From the NCBI GenBank assembly GCA_046048895.1, contig JBJOFF010000008.1:1-42882 (forward strand): a stretch of 42,882 bases of DNA, in the 5' to 3' direction. The stretch's first letter is position 1. Each line of letters opens with the position of its first letter. The position numbers and the translations under genes were made by a program. The notes under the pieces were generated by a model. The model saw only the letters and a program-made list of their open reading frames with translations, did no database searches and was not told the origin of the DNA. Positions 34,272 through 42,108 of this stretch are shown here, piece after piece. Source of the DNA: ZLKRG08 sp046048895. GTDB taxonomy: Bacteria; Actinomycetota; Actinomycetes; Nanopelagicales; Nanopelagicaceae.

Positions 34272-34315
34272 ACAAGTAGTTGACTCGAATAGCTAGCGAT
34301 GAGATGGAGAATTAA

Positions 34316-36028
34316 ATGTCACTTGCTTTATATCGCAAGTATCGTCCATCTGTTTTCGCAGATGTCATCGGCCAAGAACAAGTAACCGAACCTTTAATGA
34401 ATGCGCTTTCAAATGATCGTATTCATCATGCTTATTTATTTAGCGGTCCACGCGGTTGCGGAAAGACATCAAGCGCTCGCATCATGGCGCGCAGCCTTAA
34501 TTGCGAAAAAGGCCCAACCCCAAATCCATGCGGCGAATGCCAATCTTGCAAGGATTTAGTAGCTAATGGTCCAGGCTCTTTAGATGTAATCGAACTAGAT
34601 GCTGCTACTCACGGATTGGTAGACGATGCGCGCGACTTACGCGATAAAGCATTCTTTGCTCCTGTTAATTCAAAGTACAAAATTTATATCATCGACGAAG
34701 CGCATCAGCTCGGACCAGGTGCTGCTAACGCTTTATTAAAAGTGGTTGAAGAACCGCCTCCACATGTAATTTTTATTTTTGCTACCACTGAACCAGATAA
34801 ATTAATTGCGACTATTCGTTCGCGTACTCATCACTATCCATTCCGTTTAGTGCCACCCGGAGTTCTTGGCGAACATTTAGAGAAAGTTTGCAGAGCCGAA
34901 AGTGTAAAAGTTGCTAAAGGAGTAATTCCGCTAGTGGTTCGAGCATCTGGTGGTTCAGTGCGTGATGCGCTCTCTGTTCTGGGTCAGCTACTTGCAGGTG
35001 CAGGAGAAGAAGGCGTTTCATATGAAATCGCAATTCAACTATTAGGTTTTACAGATGGTGCGTTACTTGATGATGCAATTGATGCACTTGCTGCGCGTGA
35101 TGGGGCCACGCTCTTTACAACTATTGATCGGGTAATCGAAAGCGGTCATGACCCTCGCAGATTTGCATCAGATTTGTTAGAACGTTTACGTGATTTGATG
35201 ATTGTGGATGCACTTGGCGAAACCAATCCAGCTGCAATCTTGCGCGAACTTCCAGACGATCAATTAGAACGAATGCGTTCTCAAGCAAAACATATTGGTA
35301 GCGCTGGTTTGTCGCGCTCTGCAGATATTGCAGCTGAAGGATTAACTCAGATGCGTGGCGCTACTGCGCCACGATTAATGCTCGAATTGATCTGTGCGCG
35401 CATGCTTTTGCCTATAGGCGACGCATCAGAATCAGGAATGCTTGCACGAATTGAGCGTTTAGAAAGGGTCGAGTCGATTTCTCCAACTGCCAGTCGCGCA
35501 TCGGCAACTATCGCCGAATTAAAAGCAACTACAAATTCGGCTCCAGATGCCGAAGCAGCTCCTAAACAGGCAGCCAAGAAATCGACGGCAGCTTCGCCGC
35601 AGCCATCTACCTCGCCAATCCAAAGCTCAAACCACACATTTGATGTGGCGGGGTTGCGTCGCCTATGGCCGGATGTAATTGAAGATGTAAAGAAGAAGCG
35701 TCGTTTAACTTGGTCGCTACTTAGCGCTAGCGCACAGATCATTGCAATTGATGACAAGATCATCACGATCGGAATTGTTAATGCCGGAGCTCGTGATTCA
35801 TTCATCCGCTCTAATTCTGATGAAATCTTGCGCCAAGCTTTTATTGATGTAGTCGGAGTAGATCGCAAAATAGAAGCAATCATTGATCCATCAGTTGAGG
35901 GAACTCCGCAATCAAAAGCAGCGCCAACCAAAGGTGAATCATTAGATGACCCACAAGCCCCATCTGGTTTATCACTTCTGGCATCCGAACTTGGAGCTGA
36001 AGTTATTAAAGTAGAAGAGCACGAATAA
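34316..36028 (+). CDS. dnaX: DNA polymerase III subunit gamma/tau
   Basis: 570 aa clamp-loader ATPase. Walker A GPRGCGKT (44-51), zinc-knuckle cysteines C63, C72, C75 and C78, Walker B YIIDEAHQLG, sensor region FATTEPDKLIATIRSRTH. From about residue 390 an Ala/Ser/Pro-rich linker leads to a C-terminal tau-like domain (RLTWSLLSASAQIIAIDDK). A ribosome site GGAGA lies just before the ATG. The stop touches recR (TAATG), and the ybaB/ebfC gene usually found between dnaX and recR is absent. Confidence 0.97.
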   Translation: MSLALYRKYRPSVFADVIGQEQVTEPLMNALSNDRIHHAYLFSGPRGCGKTSSARIMARSLNCEKGPTPNPCGECQSCKDLVANGPGSLDVIELDAATHGLVDDARDLRDKAFFAPVNSKYKIYIIDEAHQLGPGAANALLKVVEEPPPHVIFIFATTEPDKLIATIRSRTHHYPFRLVPPGVLGEHLEKVCRAESVKVAKGVIPLVVRASGGSVRDALSVLGQLLAGAGEEGVSYEIAIQLLGFTDGALLDDAIDALAARDGATLFTTIDRVIESGHDPRRFASDLLERLRDLMIVDALGETNPAAILRELPDDQLERMRSQAKHIGSAGLSRSADIAAEGLTQMRGATAPRLMLELICARMLLPIGDASESGMLARIERLERVESISPTASRASATIAELKATTNSAPDAEAAPKQAAKKSTAASPQPSTSPIQSSNHTFDVAGLRRLWPDVIEDVKKKRRLTWSLLSASAQIIAIDDKIITIGIVNAGARDSFIRSNSDEILRQAFIDVVGVDRKIEAIIDPSVEGTPQSKAAPTKGESLDDPQAPSGLSLLASELGAEVIKVEEHE

Positions 36029-36624
36029 TGTACGAAGGCGCGATACAAGATTTAATTGATGCACTCGGACGGCTACCTGGCATTGGTCCAAAGAGTGCGC
36101 AACGAATTGCATTTCATATTTTGCAGACCGACTCTGAAGTTGCAGCAGATTTAGTGGAAGCAATTCGTACGGTGCGCGAGCGCGTTAAGTTCTGTGAAGA
36201 GTGCGGCAATGTCTCTGAAGATGTTAAATGCAAGATCTGTATGGATCCACGTCGCGATGCATCGCATATCTGCGTCGTAGAAGAATCAAAAGATGTAAAT
36301 GCCATCGAACGCACTCGCGAATTTCGCGGGAAGTATCATGTGCTTGGCGGTGCAATCTCGCCGATTGATGGCATCGGCCCAGAGCAGCTACGTGTTCGTG
36401 AATTAATGGCCAGACTTTCAGATTCAAATATTCAAGAAGTTATTTTGGCGACCGACCCGAATCTCGAAGGCGAAGCGACCGCTACCTATTTAGCGCGCAT
36501 GATTAAGCCGATGGGGATCAAAGTCAGCCGCTTGGCATCTGGTCTGCCAGTAGGCGGAGACCTGGAATATGCCGATGAAGTTACCCTCGGCAGAGCCTTT
36601 GAGGGGCGTAGAGCTCTCGATTGA
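36028..36624 (+). CDS. recR: Recombination protein RecR
   Basis: 198 aa. Helix-hairpin-helix LPGIGPKSAQRIAFHIL at the N-terminus, zinc finger C56, C59, C68, C71 (CEECGNVSEDVKCKIC), and a Toprim domain starting VVEESKDVNAIERT with EVILATDPNLEGEATA. It acts with RecF/RecO in gap repair. It is coupled to dnaX by a one-base overlap (TAATG). Confidence 0.97.
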   Translation: MYEGAIQDLIDALGRLPGIGPKSAQRIAFHILQTDSEVAADLVEAIRTVRERVKFCEECGNVSEDVKCKICMDPRRDASHICVVEESKDVNAIERTREFRGKYHVLGGAISPIDGIGPEQLRVRELMARLSDSNIQEVILATDPNLEGEATATYLARMIKPMGIKVSRLASGLPVGGDLEYADEVTLGRAFEGRRALD

Positions 36625-36630
36625 TTATTT

Positions 36631-36676
36631 ATCTCATTATTCGATACGCATAAGCGTTTCAAAATATGAGATTTTC
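36631..36676 (+). terminator. Possible weak terminator or leader structure between recR and lysC
   Basis: ATCTCAT (36631-36637) pairs with ATGAGAT (36666-36672) around an inner ACGC-ATAA-GCGT hairpin (36646-36657), and the outer stem is followed by TTT. It may end dnaX-recR transcription. The stem is A/T-rich and the loop large, so the call is tentative. Confidence 0.35.
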
Positions 36677-36722
36677 CTAAAGTAAGGTGCGAGCGCCCCG
36701 CCCCTGCGGTGAAACTTCTCCT

Positions 36723-37991
36723 ATGGGTTTAATCGTTCAGAAGTACGGTGGTTCATCGGTCGCTGACGCGGAGTCGATGAAGCGCGTTGCTAGCCGCATC
36801 GTCGCCACCAAGAAAGCGGGAAATCAGGTCGTTGTAGTCGTATCTGCCATGGGCGATACCACCGATGAACTTATCGATTTAGCCAATCAGATCACTCCAA
36901 TTCCAGAAGGTCGCGAATTGGATATGTTGCTAACAGCTGGTGAGCGAATTTCAATGGCGCTGCTTGCAATGGCAATTAAGAATCTTGGACATGAAGCGCT
37001 TTCATTTACTGGTTCGCAAGCTGGCGTGATTACAACTAGTGCGCATGGTCGCGCTCGCATTATCGACGTAACACCATCACGAATTCGTGAAGCGCTAGAT
37101 GAAGGCGCAATTGCAATCGTTGCAGGTTTCCAAGGAATTAGCCAAGATACAAAAGATGTCACCACTCTTGGTCGCGGTGGTTCAGATACCACTGCAGTTG
37201 CACTTGCAGCAGCGCTCGAAGCAGATGTCTGCGAAATTTATACAGATGTTGATGGCGTCTTCTCTGCAGATCCTCGAGTAGTTCCGGCAGCTCGCAAATT
37301 AAAGACTGTTACATATGAAGAGATGTTAGAACTAGCAGCAGCTGGTGCAAAAGTTCTTCATCTACGTTGCGTTGAATATGCGCGACGATTCGATTTACCA
37401 ATTCACGTACGTTCAAGTTTTTCAAGTAATGAAGGAACCTGGGTAGTTAAAGATCACCCTGAAGGAGAAGACATGGAGCAAGCAATCATCTCTGGCATCG
37501 CGCACGATAAGAGCGAAGCGAAGATCACGGTAGTTGGTGTACCAGATCGCACTGGCGTTGCTGCGCGTATCTTCCAAGCAGTTGCAGATGCCGATATCAA
37601 CATCGACATGATCGTACAGAACGTATCTGCGGCCGCTACAGGTCTTACCGATATCTCATTTACCTTGCCAAAAACCGAAGGTGCAAATGCCACAAACATT
37701 CTGCAGAAGTTGCAGGGCGAAATCGGTTTTCAGTCGATTCAATACGATGATCAAATCGGTAAATTATCATTAATTGGCGCTGGTATGCGCTCGCATCCAG
37801 GTGTTACTGCAACCTTCTTTGCGGCTATGTCAGAAGCGGGAGTAAACATCGAAATGATTTCAACTTCAGAAATTCGTATTTCAATCGTCTGCCGCGCAAC
37901 TGATTTAGATAATGCAGTTCGCGCAGCACACACAGCATTTGAATTAGATGCAGACGGAGAAGCAGTTGTATACGGAGGAACAGGTCGATGA
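36723..37991 (+). CDS. lysC: Aspartokinase
   Basis: 422 aa. The N-terminal kinase part opens IVQKYGGSSVADAESM with the catalytic KYGGSS, followed by FTGSQAGVITT and TTLGRGGSDTTAVALAAAL. Two ACT domains at the C-terminus (VVGVPDRTGVAARIFQAVAD and LIGAGMRSHPGVTATFFAAM) mediate feedback by lysine and threonine in relatives. It phosphorylates aspartate, the first step to lysine, threonine, methionine and diaminopimelate. Start ATG 36723 matches family N-termini; an in-frame GTG at 36687 would add a Pro/Arg-rich stretch. No ribosome site was seen. It overlaps asd by 4 nt. Confidence 0.96.
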   Translation: MGLIVQKYGGSSVADAESMKRVASRIVATKKAGNQVVVVVSAMGDTTDELIDLANQITPIPEGRELDMLLTAGERISMALLAMAIKNLGHEALSFTGSQAGVITTSAHGRARIIDVTPSRIREALDEGAIAIVAGFQGISQDTKDVTTLGRGGSDTTAVALAAALEADVCEIYTDVDGVFSADPRVVPAARKLKTVTYEEMLELAAAGAKVLHLRCVEYARRFDLPIHVRSSFSSNEGTWVVKDHPEGEDMEQAIISGIAHDKSEAKITVVGVPDRTGVAARIFQAVADADINIDMIVQNVSAAATGLTDISFTLPKTEGANATNILQKLQGEIGFQSIQYDDQIGKLSLIGAGMRSHPGVTATFFAAMSEAGVNIEMISTSEIRISIVCRATDLDNAVRAAHTAFELDADGEAVVYGGTGR

Positions 37992-39040
37992 GCAAACTTC
38001 CATCATTAGCAGTTGTCGGAGCTACCGGTGCAGTTGGCACTGTAATGCTAGATATTCTTACTAAACGTCCAAATGTTTATGGCGAGATTCGTCTAATTGC
38101 ATCTGCACGTTCTGCAGGCAAGAAGTTGATGTGCCGCGGCGAAGAGCTAACCGTAGTTGCGCTTTCGCCTGAAGCATTCGATGGCATCGATATTGCAATG
38201 TTCGATGTGCCAGATGAGATTAGCGCCGAATGGGGGCCAATCGCAGCATCACGTGGCGCAGTTGTCGTTGATAACTCTGGTGCATTCCGTATGGATGCAG
38301 ATGTGCCGCTAGTGGTTCCAGAAGTTAATCCAGAGAAAACCAAAGAACGTCCAAAAGGAATTATCTCTAATCCGAATTGCACAACACTTTCAATGATTGT
38401 TGCGATGGGTGCACTTAATTGCGAATTTGGACTTAAAGAGCTAGTTGTATCTTCTTATCAAGCAGCATCAGGTGCAGGACAGCCTGGAATTGATGCGCTT
38501 CATGCGCAGATTAAAGAAGTTGCAGGCAAAGGCCTTGGTGATGTCGCGGGAGATGTTCGAGCAGCAGTTACTGATTTAGGTCCATTTCCGGCACCACTTG
38601 CAATGAACGTGGTGCCATGGGCAGGTTCATTAAAAGAAGAGGGCTACACATCTGAAGAGTTAAAGGTGCGCAATGAATCTCGCAAAATTCTAGGCATGCC
38701 AAACTTAAAAGTTTCCGCTACTTGCGTACGTGTTCCGGTGATTACGACTCACTCATTAACAGTGCATGCAACTTTCGAAAAGGAAGTTTCTCGTCAGGCA
38801 GCCCAAGAGGTACTAAAGAGTGCAGCTGGAGTTGAACTTCTTGATGATCCTGAAAACAAGAAGTTCCCAACTCCTGCTGATGTAGTCGGAACTGACCCAA
38901 CTTGGGTTGGTCGCGTGCGTCAGTCAATTGATGACAAGCATTCAATTGATCTATTCCTCTGCGGAGATAACTTACGTAAAGGTGCAGCGCTAAATACCGC
39001 GCAGATTGCGGAACTTGTAGCTAAGGAATTCACTAAATGA
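37988..39040 (+). CDS. asd: Aspartate-semialdehyde dehydrogenase
   Basis: 350 aa NADPH enzyme making aspartate semialdehyde from the LysC product. Rossmann motif AVVGATGAVGTVM, catalytic C131 in IISNPNCTTLSM, and RVPVITTHSLTVH with the active-site Arg and His near residue 250. It starts in an ATGA overlap with lysC and ends in one with yqeY, so the whole lysC operon is translationally coupled. Confidence 0.97.
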   Translation: MSKLPSLAVVGATGAVGTVMLDILTKRPNVYGEIRLIASARSAGKKLMCRGEELTVVALSPEAFDGIDIAMFDVPDEISAEWGPIAASRGAVVVDNSGAFRMDADVPLVVPEVNPEKTKERPKGIISNPNCTTLSMIVAMGALNCEFGLKELVVSSYQAASGAGQPGIDALHAQIKEVAGKGLGDVAGDVRAAVTDLGPFPAPLAMNVVPWAGSLKEEGYTSEELKVRNESRKILGMPNLKVSATCVRVPVITTHSLTVHATFEKEVSRQAAQEVLKSAAGVELLDDPENKKFPTPADVVGTDPTWVGRVRQSIDDKHSIDLFLCGDNLRKGAALNTAQIAELVAKEFTK

Positions 39041-39489
39041 GTATCAAAGAGACTCTAAAAACAGATCTAAATGCTGCCATTAAATCTCGCAATTCTGTAG
39101 TTGCTGAGACCATTCGTATGGTGCTAACGGCAATTACCAACGAAGAAGTTGCTGGCAAAGAGAAGAAAGAGCTCTCTGATGCTGAAATTATTACAGTGTT
39201 AACTCGTGAAGCTAAGAAGCGTCGCGAAGCAGCTGAAGCATTCGAAGCGGGTGGACGCGCGGATCGCGCAGCAGCAGAACGCGCTGAAGGCGAAGTTATT
39301 GCTGGTTATCTTCCAGAACAATTATCTGAAGATGACGTTAAGAAGTTAATTGCAGAGACCATTGCTGCAGTAGGTGCTACTGGACCTGCAGATATGGGCA
39401 AAGTTATGGGCGGGCTAAAAGCGAAAGTGGCTGGCAAAGCAGATGGCGCACTAGTTTCATCATTAGTAAAGGAAGCGTTAAACAAATGA
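39037..39489 (+). CDS. GatB/YqeY domain protein
   Basis: 150 aa, helical, similar to the C-terminal domain of the GatB amidotransferase subunit. SIKETLKTDLNAAIKSR at the N-terminus, LTREAKKRREAAEAFEAGGR in the middle and ADMGKVMGGLKAKVAGKADG near the end are the YqeY pattern. The biochemical role is unknown; a link to tRNA is assumed from GatB. It lies in the lysC-asd operon with 4-nt overlaps on both sides. Confidence 0.93.
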   Translation: MSIKETLKTDLNAAIKSRNSVVAETIRMVLTAITNEEVAGKEKKELSDAEIITVLTREAKKRREAAEAFEAGGRADRAAAERAEGEVIAGYLPEQLSEDDVKKLIAETIAAVGATGPADMGKVMGGLKAKVAGKADGALVSSLVKEALNK

Positions 39490-39653
39490 CAGATCGCATC
39501 AAATATGAATATGTAACTGTTCCACTATTAACCCATGCAACAAAGCAGATCCTCGATACCTGGGGTTCTGAAGGTTACGAACTTGTACAAGTTGTTCCGG
39601 CACCAGGTGGCGGAGATTCACTAGTTGCATACATGAAGCGAGAGGTTAAATAA
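39486..39653 (+). CDS. DUF4177-type small protein
   Basis: 55-aa gene, starting ATG in the ATGA overlap with yqeY and ending with TAA directly before the next ATG. RIKYEYVTVPLL, ILDTWGSEGYELVQVVPAP and SLVAYMKRE match the DUF4177 pattern, a small alpha/beta fold of unknown function common in actinobacteria. Continuous overlap with both neighbours strongly supports expression. Confidence 0.88.
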   Translation: MTDRIKYEYVTVPLLTHATKQILDTWGSEGYELVQVVPAPGGGDSLVAYMKREVK

Positions 39654-40112
39654 ATGACAGATGTGCGCGCGAAATTAGCGGAGAAAGGTTTAACTCTTCC
39701 GGTTGCAGCAAAACCAGTTGCGGCTTACGTACCGGCAGTTAAAACCGGCAAAGTAGTTTTCACAGCAGGTCAGTTGCCACTAGTAAATGGTGAAATGGCA
39801 AAGACCGGCAAAGTTGGTGCCGATGTAACTGTCGAAGAAGCAAAGCATTTAGCCGAAATCTGCGCACTTAATGCACTGGCGGCAGTTGAATTAGTAGCGC
39901 CAGTAGATTCAATTGTTCAAGTAGTTCGCATTGTTTGCTACGTAAATGGCGCACCTGGATTTGTATCTCAACCACAGGTTGCCAATGGCGCTTCAGAGTT
40001 ATTTATGCACATCTTCGGCGATGCTGGAATCGCAGCTCGTAGCGCACTAGGCGTAGCCGAACTTCCACTTAACTCACCAGTTGAAGTTGAGCTTACCGTT
40101 GAAATCGCTTAA
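39654..40112 (+). CDS. RidA (YjgF/YER057c) family protein
   Basis: 152 aa. VFTAGQLPLVNGEM near residue 35, AEICALNALAAVELV and VRIVCYVNGAPGFVSQP match the RidA family, whose members hydrolyse reactive enamine/imine intermediates of amino-acid metabolism. A role next to lysine/threonine synthesis is reasonable, but this longer subgroup (usual RidA is about 125-130 aa) may lack the canonical deaminase residue. It begins on the base after the preceding stop and ends the lysC operon before a strong terminator. Confidence 0.9.
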   Translation: MTDVRAKLAEKGLTLPVAAKPVAAYVPAVKTGKVVFTAGQLPLVNGEMAKTGKVGADVTVEEAKHLAEICALNALAAVELVAPVDSIVQVVRIVCYVNGAPGFVSQPQVANGASELFMHIFGDAGIAARSALGVAELPLNSPVEVELTVEIA

Positions 40113-40123
40113 CTTTCCAAAGT

Positions 40124-40152
40124 AAAAAGCCCCGCAGATGCGGGGCTTTTTT
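40124..40152. terminator. Bidirectional rho-independent terminator
   Basis: GCCCCGC (40129-40135), loop AGAT and GCGGGGC (40140-40146) are flanked by A5 on the left and T6 on the right, so the structure can stop transcription from the ridA side and from the convergent crp side. Confidence 0.95.
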
Positions 40153-40161
40153 AGTATCTGA

Positions 40162-40845
40162 CTACTTACTGCGCTTAGATAAACGATCTAGGTCAGTAAT
40201 TAATACTGCGCGACCATCAAGCTTTAACCAGCCGCGTCCTGCGAAATCTGCAAGCGCTTTATTAACGGTTTCGCGAGATGCGCCAACTAATTGTGCGAGC
40301 TCTTCTTGAGTTAGATCGTGATGTACAAAAAGACCTTCCTCTGTCTTCTTGCCAAAACGCTCACCTAAATCAAGTAGCGCCTTTGCAACGCGACCTGGCA
40401 CATCAGAGAAAACTAAATCGCCAACTGCTTCATTGGTACGGCGCAGGCGTTGCGCTAAGCGACCAAGAAGTTGTAACGCCACTTCTGGATGTTCCTTAAG
40501 CCAAGGAATTAATTTGTCGTGACCGAGTGAAAGTAACTTGGCATCAGTAACTGCCGTTGCAGTTGAAGTACGTGGCCCTGGATCGAATAGTGAAAGTTCA
40601 CCAAACATTTCGCCAGGTCCAAGAATCGAAAGTAGATTCTCGCGGCCATCACCAGAAGAGGTGCCAAGCTTTAGCTTTCCTTCTGTAACTACATACACCT
40701 GATCGCCGGCATCGCCTTCAGCGAAGAGAATTCCGCCTCGGTTGATCTTGACTGGTGTCATTGCGCTACGTAGAGAAGCTGCCGCGGCATCATCAAGAGC
40801 AGTAAAAAGAGGCGCTTTACGTACTACATCATCTTCAATGCTCAT
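40162..40845 (-). CDS. Crp/Fnr family transcriptional regulator (GlxR-like)
   Basis: 227 aa, the length of actinobacterial Crp/GlxR. The cyclic-nucleotide domain (about 1-130) has FGELSLFDPGPRTSTATA, with the Glu and Arg-Thr pair that hold cAMP. A helical hinge then leads to a winged helix (about 160-227) with QEELAQLVGASRETVNKAL as the recognition helix. It is likely a global cAMP-responsive regulator. Promoter -10 TAAGAT is 6 nt before the ATG, giving a leaderless mRNA; the divergent nth gene starts 56 bp away. Confidence 0.94.
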   Translation of the reverse strand: MSIEDDVVRKAPLFTALDDAAAASLRSAMTPVKINRGGILFAEGDAGDQVYVVTEGKLKLGTSSGDGRENLLSILGPGEMFGELSLFDPGPRTSTATAVTDAKLLSLGHDKLIPWLKEHPEVALQLLGRLAQRLRRTNEAVGDLVFSDVPGRVAKALLDLGERFGKKTEEGLFVHHDLTQEELAQLVGASRETVNKALADFAGRGWLKLDGRAVLITDLDRLSKRSK

Positions 40846-40851
40846 TTCTTT

Positions 40852-40880
40852 ATCTTAACCCTTTTAGTGCTTAAGTTAAA
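40852..40880 (-). promoter_or_regulatory. Leaderless promoter of the Crp-family gene
   Basis: On the minus strand TTTAAC (40880-40875), a 17-nt spacer and TAAGAT (40857-40852) end 6 nt before the ATG (40845). The region lies inside the 56-bp divergent gap shared with nth. Confidence 0.6.
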
Positions 40881-40889
40881 AATCGGCAG

Positions 40890-40895
40890 TAATTT
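40890..40895 (+). promoter_or_regulatory. -10 box of nth (leaderless)
   Basis: TAATTT ends 6 nt before the nth ATG (40902). The -35 position (GTGCTT at 40867-40872) is poor, so support is mainly position and the same geometry seen at neighbouring genes. Confidence 0.4.
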
Positions 40896-40901
40896 AAGGC
40901 C

Positions 40902-41579
40902 ATGGATGAGGCGCGACAGATTTTTAAGATCCTCTCCAAAACCTATCCGCATGCAACCTGTGAATTAAATTTTAAGAACCCGTTGCAGCTGGTCGTGGCT
41001 TCGGTGCTCTCTGCGCAATGCACTGATAAAAGAGTCAACCTGGTTACGCCTGCACTCTTTAAGAAATATAAAACTGCTCGTGACTATGCCAATGCAAATA
41101 TTTATGAATTAGAAGATGAAATCCGTTCTATCGGATTGTTCCGTGCCAAAGCGCGAAACATTAAAGGTCTAGGCATGGTTGTAGATGCGGACTTCAAAGG
41201 AAAAGTTCCTGATAATTTAGAAGATTTAATTACTTTGCCTGGAGTTGGTAGAAAAACTGCAAATGTAGTTTTGGGCCACGCTTTTGATATTCCAGGCATC
41301 ACTGTTGATACGCACTTTGGTCGACTTTCAAGAAGATTTGGTTGGACTAAATCTGAAGACCCAGTGAAAATCGAACATGAAGTTGGCGCGCTCTTTCCCA
41401 AGAGAGATTGGGTTAATTTGTCGCAACGAGTGGTCTGGCATGGTCGTCGTATTTGCCATTCACGAAAACCTGCTTGCGGTGCTTGTCCATTGCAGAATAT
41501 CTGTCCATCATTTGGCATTGGTGAGATTGATGCCGAGAAAGCAAAGAAGTTAGTGAAGCGCGATGAAGATTTTCGTTAG
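40902..41579 (+). CDS. nth: Endonuclease III (DNA glycosylase/AP lyase)
   Basis: 225 aa. Helix-hairpin-helix LITLPGVGRKTANVVLG with catalytic K118, D136 in PGITVDTHFGRLS, and the C-terminal [4Fe-4S] cysteines C185, C192, C195, C201 (C-X6-C-X2-C-X5-C). It removes oxidised pyrimidines, relevant for a sunlit surface-water organism. It overlaps the downstream thioredoxin-like gene by 17 nt. Confidence 0.97.
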   Translation: MDEARQIFKILSKTYPHATCELNFKNPLQLVVASVLSAQCTDKRVNLVTPALFKKYKTARDYANANIYELEDEIRSIGLFRAKARNIKGLGMVVDADFKGKVPDNLEDLITLPGVGRKTANVVLGHAFDIPGITVDTHFGRLSRRFGWTKSEDPVKIEHEVGALFPKRDWVNLSQRVVWHGRRICHSRKPACGACPLQNICPSFGIGEIDAEKAKKLVKRDEDFR

Positions 41580-42108
41580 TTTAATTGCGACATCACTTTT
41601 ACTTACTGGTTGCGGTCGTAGCCAGGTTGAGATTGCATCGAATAATGGAATTGTTAAAGATTGCGCAGAGATTAATCGCAATCCGAAAATTAGTAGCGGA
41701 ATCTCTTTGTGGTGCGCGGAGCGATCTAAGGCAGATATTGCGCTGGAATCTTTGCGTGGACCGATGGTGGTAAATGTTTACGGTTCGTGGTGTGCGCCTT
41801 GCAAAGATGAGATTCCTTATTTCCTTGAATTTTATGAAAAGTACAATGATCAAATTCAGGTAGTTGGCATTGCAGTAGAAGAAGCCAAACCAAGCGATAC
41901 CCAAGCTTTCATTAAAGAGATGGGCATTCAATGGCCATCTCTATATGACCCAGATGGTCGCACCCGCGGCAAGTTTGGGATGGGCGTACCAGTAACTTTC
42001 TTTGTAGATGAAAAAGGCAAGATTGTCGGACAGATCGTAGGCGCAGTGCCAGATAGTCAGAGCATTGTTAAGGCTGCGAATAAGTTCCTAAAACTTAATC
42101 TTCAGTAG
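41563..42108 (+). CDS. TlpA/ResA-like thioredoxin lipoprotein
   Basis: 181 aa. A lipoprotein signal peptide ends at lipobox LLLTGC (C17). The thioredoxin-fold domain (about 60-178) has the redox motif WCAPC (C77, C80), then VGIAVEEAKPSDTQAFIKEM and the cis-Pro region GVPVTFFVDEKGKIVG. It should be anchored outside the membrane and reduce disulfides, for example in cytochrome c maturation, or act as a peroxidase-type redox partner. It overlaps nth by 17 nt and the convergent acs gene by 14 nt. Confidence 0.92.
   Translation: MKIFVSLIATSLLLTGCGRSQVEIASNNGIVKDCAEINRNPKISSGISLWCAERSKADIALESLRGPMVVNVYGSWCAPCKDEIPYFLEFYEKYNDQIQVVGIAVEEAKPSDTQAFIKEMGIQWPSLYDPDGRTRGKFGMGVPVTFFVDEKGKIVGQIVGAVPDSQSIVKAANKFLKLNLQ

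Noticed and set aside
36687..36722. N-terminal extension of aspartokinase from GTG 36687
   Set aside because: It adds a Pro/Arg-rich stretch not seen at family N-termini, and the GTG overlaps a candidate -10 box; ATG 36723 gives the standard GLIVQKYGGSS start.
36625..36722. Lysine riboswitch before lysC
   Set aside because: The leader is under 100 nt and shows only a simple A/T-rich inverted repeat; the conserved multi-helix lysine aptamer is not there.
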